This document shows positions 56,123 through 64,000 of a stretch of 64,000 nt of DNA, in pieces (positions within the stretch are counted from its first letter, which is position 1; each line of letters begins with the position of its first letter). The DNA is taken from the NCBI GenBank assembly GCA_963667855.2, contig CAXXKI010000009.1, positions 1 through 64,000 on the forward strand, written 5' to 3'. This stretch comes from G963667855 sp963667855. Lineage in GTDB: Bacteria > Planctomycetota > Phycisphaerae > UBA1845. Below the pieces are notes generated by a model that worked only from the letters and a program-made list of their open reading frames with translations, did no database searches and had not been told where the DNA came from. The position numbers were made by a program, and so were the translations under genes.

Positions 56123-57733
56123 CTAGTCGCCAGATGAGCTGTCTCCAGCTCCACCGGCAAGGTCTTCGAAACCCATACCAGCCCAGTCCCAGCCGCCGCT
56201 CAAGCCGCCGCGAAGCTTTTTATTCTTCTTTTTCGGCTTCTTGGATACGCTGAAGTCGGCCGTCGCAGCTTCTTTGTCCTCGGGTTTACCCTGCTCTTTC
56301 AGAGACAGGCTGATTCGACGAGCACCACCGTCGACCTTGAGTATGCGGGCTTTGATCTCCTGACCCGGCTTCACCACTTCAGAACATTTCTTAATCCGCT
56401 TCTCTGACATTTCGGAAATGTGAATCATACCCTCAACGCCGGGAGCGAGCTCCACAAATGCCCCAAAATCGGTCAGACGGGATACTTTACCGTCGACCAT
56501 GGTATCAGGCTGGTAGCTGTCCATGACACCTTCCCACGGATCAGGCTGAGCCTGCTTCATACTCAAAGCGATGCGTTTACGGTCGGTCTCCACCCGAATA
56601 ACTTTTACGTCAACGACTTTGCCCACTTCGACAACTTCCTTGGGCTTGTTGATACGGGTGTGAGACATTTCGCTGACCGGGATCAAACCGTCGACACCTT
56701 CACCCAGCTCTGCAAAAGCACCGAAGTCAGCCAACCGGACAATGCGAACCTTATGGTCAGAGCCAACCGGGAATTTATTTTCCACGCCATCCCAGGGATC
56801 AGGCTGAGTTTGCTTCATGCCCAGCGAAATACGCTTTTTACCTTTATCATCCTGGATTTTGAGAATCTTCACCTCAACCGTATCGCCGGTCTTAAGTACT
56901 TCCGACGGGTTCTTGATCTGCTTATGGCTCATGTCGCTGATATGAATCAGGCCGTCAACACCACCGAGATTCACAAACGCACCAAACTCAGTCAGGTTGC
57001 CAACAACACCTTTGCGCACCTGGCCTACTTCGAGCTCTTCCAGAAGTTGCTTACGGTTTGAGGATCGTTCTTTTTCGAGCACCTTCCGCCTGCTGATGGT
57101 GAGACTTTTACCTCGGCGGTCGATTTCGAGAACTTCGCACTTAACCTGCTCATTCAGGAAAACAGAGATGTCTTTGACGTGGCCCAGATCCACCTGGGAT
57201 GCGGGCATAAACGCCTTTACACCCTTTAGCTGTACTTCCAAACCGCCGCGGTTCAGGCCTACGACTCTGCCTTCGACAATGTCGCCGGGGTTAAGCAGAT
57301 GCCATTCAGCACTGCGGGCCTGTCCCTTGCGGGCCATTACCAGCAGGTTGGATTCACGATCGAAATGATCAACCACAAGTTCAAGCGGCTCGCCAACGGC
57401 CAGCACTGTGTCAGCACCGAACTGCGATTTACTGACAATTCCTTGGGTTTTGCCACCGAGATCGACAAAGATGTCGTCTCCTCGAACGGCCGCTATACGT
57501 CCGATCTGCACCCCAGTGGGCACTTCGGAAGAAGAAGATGCAACCGTATCACCCAGGGTAAGCTCTGCCAGGTCCTCGGAAGACATGGCCGCCATAGCGT
57601 CGGCTACTTCTTTTTCCAAAGCATCGTCGCTGGAACTGGGTAGTGGTGTTGGCGCAGGTGAGGGCATAGAGAAAGCTGCCTCCGGAGAAAGATCGTTTTT
57701 CCTCTCGTCGCCTTGGTTGGGTACCTCACTCAT
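56123..57733 (-). CDS. S1-domain RNA-binding protein (ribosomal protein S1-like)
   Basis: The 536-residue protein has an acidic, Ser/Pro-rich N-terminus of about 70 residues, then five S1 domains. The first two are divergent (IGRIAAVRGDDIFVDLGGKT, EGRVVGLNRGGLEVQLKGVK). The last three are regular (GNLTEFGAFVNLGGVDGLIH, VRLADFGAFAELGEGVDGLI, SRLTDFGAFVELAPGVEGMI). A basic, Gly-rich tail (KKPKKKNKKLRGG, then GGAGDSSSGD) closes it. Length and domain count fit the S1 of planctomycetes, which helps mRNA bind the ribosome. AAGGA seven bases before the ATG supports the start. It has its own terminator and is not part of the acyl cluster transcript. Confidence 0.87.
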   Translation of the reverse strand: MSEVPNQGDERKNDLSPEAAFSMPSPAPTPLPSSSDDALEKEVADAMAAMSSEDLAELTLGDTVASSSSEVPTGVQIGRIAAVRGDDIFVDLGGKTQGIVSKSQFGADTVLAVGEPLELVVDHFDRESNLLVMARKGQARSAEWHLLNPGDIVEGRVVGLNRGGLEVQLKGVKAFMPASQVDLGHVKDISVFLNEQVKCEVLEIDRRGKSLTISRRKVLEKERSSNRKQLLEELEVGQVRKGVVGNLTEFGAFVNLGGVDGLIHISDMSHKQIKNPSEVLKTGDTVEVKILKIQDDKGKKRISLGMKQTQPDPWDGVENKFPVGSDHKVRIVRLADFGAFAELGEGVDGLIPVSEMSHTRINKPKEVVEVGKVVDVKVIRVETDRKRIALSMKQAQPDPWEGVMDSYQPDTMVDGKVSRLTDFGAFVELAPGVEGMIHISEMSEKRIKKCSEVVKPGQEIKARILKVDGGARRISLSLKEQGKPEDKEAATADFSVSKKPKKKNKKLRGGLSGGWDWAGMGFEDLAGGAGDSSSGD

Positions 57734-58261
57734 GGTTAATCCTTCGTTGACAAACGTAACATTTCAGGGAAATAGAGATAACGACATTATTAACAATTTG
57801 AGAGAACCCGTACAAGATGACTCGAACGAAGTCAACGACACGGATCCAACTCAGGAACTCGTGAATTATAGAATCATAAAGAGAATCTTCCGGTGGTTGA
57901 AGACAGCCGTGAATTGTCTGCCGGCCGGCACCGGTGTTTCTTTTTTGGCTCCATCAAATGCCAAGAATTGCCATGCTTGGCCCTTATAACCCTGAACGTT
58001 ATCGCTTAACACTTAGGACGAGTAACGCTCAGGCCAATATCATCTGGGACTCCATCCCCTGACACGGGCCTCCGTGCAGCTTTGCACTGTACGAATAGGG
58101 AATCGAAAGTCAACCGGTATAGACTTTTGCAATAACCGTGAAATTTTTTTTATAAGGGTAAATTTTCCCGGCTTGCAGTTCAAAACTCGTACCAGCCGGG
58201 AAAGTTATCGGTCCTGCGGGACATTAGAGCTGTTAATCAGTCAACGAATATTAACTGGCGA
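57734..58261. other. Intergenic region upstream of the S1-domain gene
   Basis: These 528 bases contain no supported gene. The left end should hold the S1 promoter and leader. A hairpin at 58164-58203 belongs to the end of the metalloprotease gene. Confidence 0.45.
58164..58203 (-). terminator. Possible terminator of the metalloprotease gene
   Basis: TTTCCCGGCT (58164-58173) pairs perfectly with AGCCGGGAAA (58194-58203) around a 20-base loop. On the minus strand an A/T-rich but not pure T stretch follows. It lies 59 bases after the metalloprotease stop. Confidence 0.42.
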
Positions 58262-59536
58262 TTAATGACAGGTGCAGGCGGTTCCAAAGTGCAGATGCTC
58301 TCTGGCCGGTCCTTTCGGGCCTTCATCGTACCAGGAATCGTGAGCTTTGACCCGAAACCTGCTGTTGGCCAACTCAGCCAGGACGGCCGCTTCATCACCA
58401 CCTACGTTCTGCAGCAGAAGCATCGGAGCGTTCTGGTACCCCACTTTGAAGGCGTCGTAAGGATTAAGCACGGAACGGTTGAAGCTTTGCGGCAGGAGCA
58501 TTTGTCGCAGGCTGGCGGTGGTGTCCATGATACTGGTGGTGTCCTTGGTATGCTGAAGGCCCAGCAGGTGCCCCAGTTCGTGGCTGGTGACGTTGGCCAG
58601 GGCGATGGCCATTTCCTCCAGCGTGGGATCCTGGGACATGAAGGCGCTGAACGTGTCGACGAAGATGATGGCGTCCTGAACCTTTTGTTTATTGAAGCTG
58701 TCGATGCTATCGGCTATTCCCAATAATGCGGGATTGTAGCTGCCCAGGTAGATAGTGGTGTGTGCCTCGGACGGCGTATCCTGCTCATTTGAACTTAGAA
58801 TAGTCACGTCGAAGTTGGCGTAATTCTCACGAACCCTCTCGACCACCATCTCGATCAGCTCATCGGTATAAGGCGCGAACCTGGCATCTATCATCGAGCC
58901 GGAGAACCTGGGCACGTCAACCGGAGCCCTACTGCCGATGGTCACGTTATCATGTCCTTCGAAATCGAGATAGGCGATTTGCCTGTCCGGAGCTTCCACC
59001 GGCGTCCCCGGCGTAAGGGTAATCTGCAATTGATACGGACCGGAGGTATCCGAACGCGGGCTTGCGGAAACGGCCACCATACCTTTATCGGTATCTTTTC
59101 TTACGACGAAGTATACATAGGGATTGGTTCTGCGGGCGTAGTAACTGCGATCATCGTTGAGGTGCATGTAATCTTCGTTGGAGTCGAAGACGGCAACGGC
59201 CGGATCAAAACCGTCGAGTCCGGCGATGACCTCCACCTTCAGCACGTCACCGGCGGAGAGTTCACCTATTTCGTAGGTAACCACTTCATCAGGGGAATTG
59301 ATCCATCCCTCGATGATGTTTTTCTCATTCTCTACAATTTCGAGAGCAACGGTTTTTCCAAATGCTCCTTCAGTGGGTGAGGATGCGCCGGGTTCAATTA
59401 CATCCGTCGAATTGACCCATTCGCCGGGAGTATTTACACCGGAACCGGAAATTGATCCGCATCCGGAGATAACCAGCGAGGTGATCGCGCAAAGACAGAG
59501 TACCTGACATACGGAGATATACCTGATAGAACCCAC
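58262..59536 (-). CDS. Zinc metalloprotease lipoprotein, matrixin-like
   Basis: The 424-residue protein has a hydrophobic N-terminus ending in lipobox VISGC (Cys26). A beta-sandwich domain of the pre-peptidase type covers about residues 60-175 (AGDVLKVEVIAGLDGFDPAV). The catalytic domain has the zinc motif HELGHLLGLQH (His319, Glu320, His323, His329) and a Met-turn at SIMDTT. It should be a cell-surface or periplasmic protease held by lipid. The start is GTG with AGGGG six bases upstream. The C-terminus ends CTCH. It stands alone, between the S1 gene and a long gene-poor stretch. Confidence 0.88.
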   Translation of the reverse strand: MGSIRYISVCQVLCLCAITSLVISGCGSISGSGVNTPGEWVNSTDVIEPGASSPTEGAFGKTVALEIVENEKNIIEGWINSPDEVVTYEIGELSAGDVLKVEVIAGLDGFDPAVAVFDSNEDYMHLNDDRSYYARRTNPYVYFVVRKDTDKGMVAVSASPRSDTSGPYQLQITLTPGTPVEAPDRQIAYLDFEGHDNVTIGSRAPVDVPRFSGSMIDARFAPYTDELIEMVVERVRENYANFDVTILSSNEQDTPSEAHTTIYLGSYNPALLGIADSIDSFNKQKVQDAIIFVDTFSAFMSQDPTLEEMAIALANVTSHELGHLLGLQHTKDTTSIMDTTASLRQMLLPQSFNRSVLNPYDAFKVGYQNAPMLLLQNVGGDEAAVLAELANSRFRVKAHDSWYDEGPKGPAREHLHFGTACTCH

Positions 59537-60773
59537 TTTTTTCCCCTAAATTCGGCGGTTGCTCTCTTTCACTTTCTCCCAATGGCAGTTTGCGGATAGC
59601 GATAATTCCGCATTGCCATTTGTGCCGGTTTTGAGCGGCCGGACACACACAGCAAAGTTCGGCGGATTGACACGGTTAGAGCGTCAACGAGGTAGATCGC
59701 AGGAAGCCCGTCGGGATAATTCCCAACTCGGCTCCGGCAGGCGACTAAACCCGGGTTAAATGTCCATTACGAACCGTAGCCAGGCAACATGAGAGGGGTA
59801 TAGTAAAACGGGTCTGATATTCAGGGTTTTTCTCGAATCAAGTGCGGGTTACTATCGGACGCGACCGGAAGTGTATTACGGGATAAGACATTGTCATTTT
59901 TAACAAAACACATCAAGTCATTGTGTGGAATGGGTTGAGGTTAAAATCAGGCATTATTAAGGGAGACAGGCAATAGCAATTGTGATAATTTTCGCGGGTC
60001 ATTTACGCGGTATTTTAGGTATTTTATTTATGTCTCCGAATATTAATCTGCGAAACATTACGAGCATTTAGAAGGAACAACTCGGTAACCCTGGCCAGAA
60101 AAAACCGGCTCGCATGGTTTGCAACTTATTTTGAAGCAGTGAGTTACGGTATTTTTTCGAGCATTTGGGTTCGTTTTGTAATATCGCTTTTTTGCTGACG
60201 CTCATCGTATTTCTCTCAATTCGGTTTACGGCGATTACTGACAGTTGGCGACTGCTACTAATAAGCAAACGTACCTTTACCTCGCTCCTGTTATTGTCGA
60301 TTGCTGAAGTTTGGCGATTGCAACTAACCTGCAAGGTTTGACACGGAAGTTGTCGAGTTGAAGTCGATCTGAACAACCGCCAATGCAGATGCGAATTCGG
60401 ATACGAATGCAGATGCGGATGCGAACCACAAGCGGCCCCGTCGGTTCTACGGAGTTTGTTTTCGGTTATTGAACGCCCATCTCGGGCCTGAAACCCAGGC
60501 GCAAAGCGATTCGATCCACCCGAATACACCTTTATCCCCCTCCTTTCTATTCTATTGTAACGAATACGTTTAGAGAAATTCAAGTATATTTTGGTTTTTG
60601 TTTGGTATTTTTCTTGCACTTTTGTTCGGTTTTTGTTCTAATACTAATTAATTGGTTTCGAGGGTTAACCCGTTAAATCAACCGGGTTACGGAAGGTGAG
60701 AAGAAGACAGGATACGGAGAGACTGTTTCCGTATTGTCATGTCCCAATGATAAAATCGCGAGCGGGTTGTAAA
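59537..60773. other. Gene-poor region, left part
   Basis: About 1.2 kb with no convincing gene. A 183-codon minus-strand frame at 60068-60619 is judged spurious. It includes a degenerate six-base-like repeat at 60382-60427 (GATGCG, GATACG words) and two imperfect copies of a 40-base unit at 60230-60270 and 60296-60335. The sequence is A/T-rich toward the right. Confidence 0.5.
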
Positions 60774-61393
60774 GGTTTGAGGCTGTTCTTTGTGACTTTG
60801 TGTCTTAGTGGTAAAAACAAAACGGAGCCACAAAGGCACTAAGACACAAAGGATTGGGTATTTTAAAGTTGCTTAAGATTGCCGGCAACTTTCGGCGATT
60901 CCTATTCTCCTGGAAGTGGAGCGGGTACGGCAGGAAGCGAGATATGGCAGCATGAAGGTTTGAGGCTGTTCTTTGTGACTTTGTGTCTTAGTGGTAAAAA
61001 CAAAACGGAACCACAAAGACACTAAGACATAAAGGATTGGGTATTTTACAGCTGTTTAATTAAGATTGCCGGCAACTGTCGGCGATTCCTATTCTCCTGG
61101 AAGTGGAACGGGTGCGGCAGGAAGCGAGACATGGCAGCATGAAGGTTTGAGGCTGTTCTTTGTGACTTCGTGTCTTAGTGGTAAAACAAAATAGAACCAC
61201 AAAGACACTAAGACACAAAGGATTGGGTAATTGCAGTTATTCATGTTTTCCAGTAACCGCCAGCGATAGCCTGCTTTCTGGAAGTAGAGTGGGAATGGCA
61301 AGAAGTAAGACATCGCAGCATGAAGGTTTAAGGATGTTCTTTGTGTCTTCGTGTCTTAGTGGTAAAAACAAAATGGAAACACAAAGGCACTTG
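60774..61393. repeat. Tandem repeat of about 183 bases, four copies, the last partial
   Basis: Copies begin at 60774, 60957, 61144 and 61325, each with GGTTTGAGG or a one-base variant, so the spacing is 183, 187 and 181. Each full copy contains an inverted pair (TTTGTGTCTTAGTGGT and ACCACAAAGACACTAAGACA), then GGATTGGGTA, then a GCGATTCCTATTCTCC-like part and GGCAGCATGAAG. Copies 1 and 2 are closest; copies 3 and 4 have drifted. No frame is kept across copies, so the repeat is not coding. Confidence 0.85.
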
Positions 61394-61450
61394 AGCTATT
61401 TGCGATTAAGTGTGCTGAAGACGTTGGTGGCAATTGGAGCGTAACTACAA

Positions 61451-61469
61451 GGCGGGCAGGATGCCCGCC
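61451..61469. repeat. 19-base hairpin of 8-base stem and 3-base loop
   Basis: GGCGGGCA and TGCCCGCC enclose GGA. Geometry is identical to the hairpin at 26595-26613. It lies just after the tandem repeat. Confidence 0.55.
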
Positions 61470-62202
61470 CCCCAAGGTGCTACTTGGCAATAACCTCAAC
61501 ATTGTCTGCTCTAAGGTACGAATAATCGGGAAGCAGTGATGATTCATTTTGCCGGTCTTATGTGAGATTTTACTGTTTCAAAAACAGATTTTAACTGCCA
61601 GGAGTATGGCAGGGATTGCGGATTTTAGTTTTTCGCGAATGCAGGCAGGGTTTTGCGTGCCAGTCATTCGATAACGACTTTGATTACGGCTACAGTGAAT
61701 AAAATTTGTATTTTACCTTTGTTTTAAAGTGCCACTGGATATTAAAGTGATACTGGAATTCACAGCGCATAACTTCCTGCAAATAAGGAATTAATGGTTT
61801 TGTTGAATTAGGCAAACTTGCAGGCAACGATGGTTTCGCCAGGTAAAAACAAGTCCAGTAAGTTGACTTTGAAGTTCCGGATAACTAATGTTCGAGGGAG
61901 AAGCAGTAGTTGCGTATTCCCTATATCGAAAGGGAGCAGGTCGTGTTTCACTTTAATCGATTTTTGTTTTCCGGTCGTACTTACCATTTATGTTCAGGTA
62001 AGGTAAGGCGGTTTAACCGCTTTGAAGTTGTCAAATAAGCGGTCATGTAAAGCCCGAATTCGCCCTGAGGATGTATTAAGGGCGGATTTTGCAGTCAAGG
62101 CGCGGTTTGCGCGTAAGTACAATTAGTTTTTTTGCCAATGCGGCACGCCTGTCTGTACCGAAGGTGGTGGCGCAGGCAGTTGAGGTGTGCTTTGCGAGAG
62201 TA

Positions 62203-62224
62203 AAATTAAGTATGTGCTTAATTT
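62203..62224. promoter_or_regulatory. Perfect 8-base inverted repeat upstream of the TPR-like gene
   Basis: AAATTAAG and CTTAATTT flank TATGTG, ending 35 bases before the ATG at 62260. It could be an operator or a leader hairpin. Confidence 0.35.
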
Positions 62225-62259
62225 AGGTAGTTTCAGTTTACTGTAAAGGAGAAATTCTT

Positions 62260-63825
62260 ATGGTACATGGTTGGTTTGCGCGCTTATTAATAGCGTTTTT
62301 AGCGATGGGAGCGATACCGGTTTTCGCCGGTGGCGCGGTGAAGGAGGATCCGCGATGGAAGGAGGCAATCAATCTACAAAACGCGGGTGAGTATGGAATG
62401 GCGGCGGATGCGTTCGCGGTTCTGTTGGCTGAATACCCAGATTCGCAGGAAACGGCACTCAGGGTGGCGAGAAACCAGGAGCGGGCGGGTTTAATTCCTG
62501 AAGCGATCAGCGGTTACGATGTTTCAAACGGGGTCGATCCGCTGGGTTACTGGGCCGAGGTCGGTCTGTACTACCAGGCGATCCTGAAATACCAGGAGGG
62601 AGACAGCTCCGGCGGCGAGTTCAACGTTGAAGAATTGAAAAAACGTTTCCCCGATTCGCGGTGGACCGCGCGGGGAGTGGCGTTAGCGGCGCAGCAGGCG
62701 GTAAAGAAATCGGAATCGGGTAAAACTGATGAGAGAGGTGCACGAAGTGCAGGTAAATCGACCGGCAATCCGGCGGCGGAAGCAGAGGCCACGCTGGCGC
62801 TTGAAATGAGAGCGTATGAGGCGTTCAAGCTGGCAAACAATTCATCAGTGGCCGACAACGCCCGTATAGCGGCGATCGATCGGGTAATCAAGGATCATGG
62901 TGATACGCGTGCGGCCCTTCAGGCGTTGGACACGAAAGGTCATCTGCTTATTCGCGGCAAAAACCGTGGCGAAGCGATAGCGACTTTCCAAGAGGTGATT
63001 AACCGGACAAAGGAAAACGCCCCTCAGTCGCGTGTAGCCCAAACCGCTTTGACGCGTATGGCGGCACTAAAGCACGTAGAGAACAGAAAGGCCGATGCAC
63101 TGGCCGACTATGACGAACTGGCCAAAACGGGTACTGATCCGGCCCTGGTGTCAAACGCCAAGTTGCAGGGAGCGGGCCTGTTTTTTGAGTTGCGTCAGGA
63201 TGAGCAGCGAGAGGGCAAGAAGGTTTCTGCGGAGCAGTGGGCGGCGGTCCGTACCCGTTGTGCGGAAGTAATAACTCACGAGAAGGCGAAGGCGGAAGCG
63301 GTTTCCAGCAAGGGGCAATCGCGGTCGGCGAGTTCCGATTCGAGTGAAGAAGCGGTAATCGCGGAGCTGATGACGCTGGAGAGCTATCTCTGGGAAAACA
63401 GTCCCAAAGAGTGTCTGCGCCTGGCGGAAGAGTTCATATCGAGCAAGGACGTCAAGAGCTATCGTCGACAGTTGGGAACGGCGCATAACTTTGCGGCGGA
63501 GAGTCTGATCCAGATGAAGCGTTTTGATGAAGCGCTTACCCATCTGCAATGGATAGTCAACGAGAACGAGACGGGCGGCAACATGTGGCCTGTAGATAGT
63601 TTCATGGCCCAGGTTTATTACCGGGTAGCTGATGTGCTGAATCGGACGGGTGCACCGGAGGCGGAGGTTCTGGCAGCCGGTGACGAAGTGCTTTCGCGTT
63701 TTCCGAATTCGGAAGGAGCGGCGTTGATATTGGCAAGTCGGCAGCCTGCCGAGGAGCCGGGCGGAAATCATGTTGATCCGGTTACGGAGTTTTTCGGTGA
63801 TGTCCTTGTCGGTGGATCCAGGTAG
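62260..63825 (+). CDS. Exported TPR-like repeat protein
   Basis: The 521-residue protein has a signal peptide (MVHGWFARLLIAFLAMGAIP, cut near VFAGG) and helical repeats of the TPR type: WKEAINLQNAGEYGMAADAF, ALRVARNQERAGLIPEAISG, NRGEAIATFQEVINRTKENA and AAESLIQMKRFDEALTHLQW. Low-complexity Ser/Ala/Lys linkers separate them (residues about 150-185 and 350-365). TPRs hold protein complexes together, here in the periplasm or outer envelope. GGAG nine bases before the ATG supports the start. Its codon composition is richer in G at third positions than that of the neighbouring intergenic DNA. No further gene follows; the last 175 bases hold only short hairpins. Confidence 0.8.
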   Translation: MVHGWFARLLIAFLAMGAIPVFAGGAVKEDPRWKEAINLQNAGEYGMAADAFAVLLAEYPDSQETALRVARNQERAGLIPEAISGYDVSNGVDPLGYWAEVGLYYQAILKYQEGDSSGGEFNVEELKKRFPDSRWTARGVALAAQQAVKKSESGKTDERGARSAGKSTGNPAAEAEATLALEMRAYEAFKLANNSSVADNARIAAIDRVIKDHGDTRAALQALDTKGHLLIRGKNRGEAIATFQEVINRTKENAPQSRVAQTALTRMAALKHVENRKADALADYDELAKTGTDPALVSNAKLQGAGLFFELRQDEQREGKKVSAEQWAAVRTRCAEVITHEKAKAEAVSSKGQSRSASSDSSEEAVIAELMTLESYLWENSPKECLRLAEEFISSKDVKSYRRQLGTAHNFAAESLIQMKRFDEALTHLQWIVNENETGGNMWPVDSFMAQVYYRVADVLNRTGAPEAEVLAAGDEVLSRFPNSEGAALILASRQPAEEPGGNHVDPVTEFFGDVLVGGSR

Positions 63826-64000
63826 CAGGTGGCGGTTTTGTTTTTTCCGTCGGATTTGTTGCCCCGACCTACGGGTTACGGGCTAAGGTCCGTCCCCCAC
63901 GACTCTGGCGAGCCTCCAGCTCGCGGAGATTAGAAGGTAGAGAGTAGAGGATTGAAAGTAGAGTTTGTGATTACCAACACGTTTGGTTGTTGATTTTAAA

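Larger units (their letters stand above)
61394..62259. other. Gene-poor region, right part
   Basis: Apart from the hairpins at 61451 and 62203 I see nothing here that I can name. Short frames such as 61818-62006 lack ribosome sites. The sequence is A/T-rich compared with the flanking genes. Confidence 0.45.

Noticed and set aside
59640..59790. Possible riboswitch after the metalloprotease start region
   Set aside because: Some GGTAG and CTCCGGCAGG words resemble cyclic-di-GMP riboswitches, but the full pattern and stem order were not found.
60068..60619. A 183-codon minus-strand frame in the gene-poor region
   Set aside because: No ribosome site, biased composition (a His/Ser/Pro stretch arises from a six-base repeat), and no recognisable domain.
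60774..61393. Tandem repeats as a CRISPR array
   Set aside because: Units are about 183 bases with no short repeat and unique spacer alternation, and no cas genes are present.

Overview
The window looks like chromosomal DNA from a planctomycete, most likely of the Phycisphaerae or a nearby lineage. The reasons are several secreted proteins built from PQQ-like beta-propellers, large secreted proteins ending in a dockerin-like pair of Asp-rich loops, GACC-type cysteine repeats, a paired active and degenerate ketoacyl synthase with ACP and two dehydratases, and many small lipoproteins. This assignment is inference from gene content; no rRNA or tRNA gene was found. No phage, IS element or CRISPR array was recognised.

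Layout. 1-1975 (minus): the start of recG running off the left edge, a LysM lipoprotein and an unknown lipoprotein. 2247-8888 (plus): a terpenoid cluster with a ferredoxin-like protein, a radical SAM protein, a DUF116-polyprenyl synthase fusion, a small prenyltransferase/cyclase-like toroid and a squalene-hopene-cyclase-like enzyme. The first two genes are broken by five one-base homopolymer expansions. 9032-22220 (minus): ten genes, read from 22220 leftwards, encoding four PQQ-like propellers, a LolA-like protein, an NHL propeller, a Tat-type polyferredoxin, a NosR/NapH-like membrane Fe-S protein, a membrane-anchored NuoE-NuoF fusion and a GltD/NuoG-like flavoprotein. I read this as a possible route for electrons between the cytoplasmic NAD(P)H pool and the periplasm.

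22521-26554 (plus): an ABC exporter pair. 26694-30593 (minus): a coiled-coil protein and a histidine kinase/response regulator pair. 30917-47605: a subtilisin-like protease, a HEAT-repeat protein, a large hybrid PAS histidine kinase, a cardiolipin synthase, an SGNH hydrolase, a LOG-family protein, a COG2509-type flavoprotein, a Cys-rich dockerin-like protein and an OprB-like porin. 47681-48866: three small exported or lipid-anchored proteins. 49013-57733 (minus): an unknown membrane-anchored protein, a HAL2/CysQ-type phosphatase, the KS/KS-like/FabZ/ACP/FabZ set and an S1-domain protein. 58262-59536 (minus): a zinc metalloprotease lipoprotein.

59537-62259 has no convincing gene. It is A/T-rich and holds a four-copy tandem repeat of about 183 bases whose core is related to a long perfect palindrome at 8887-8945. 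A secreted TPR-like protein (62260-63825) closes the window.
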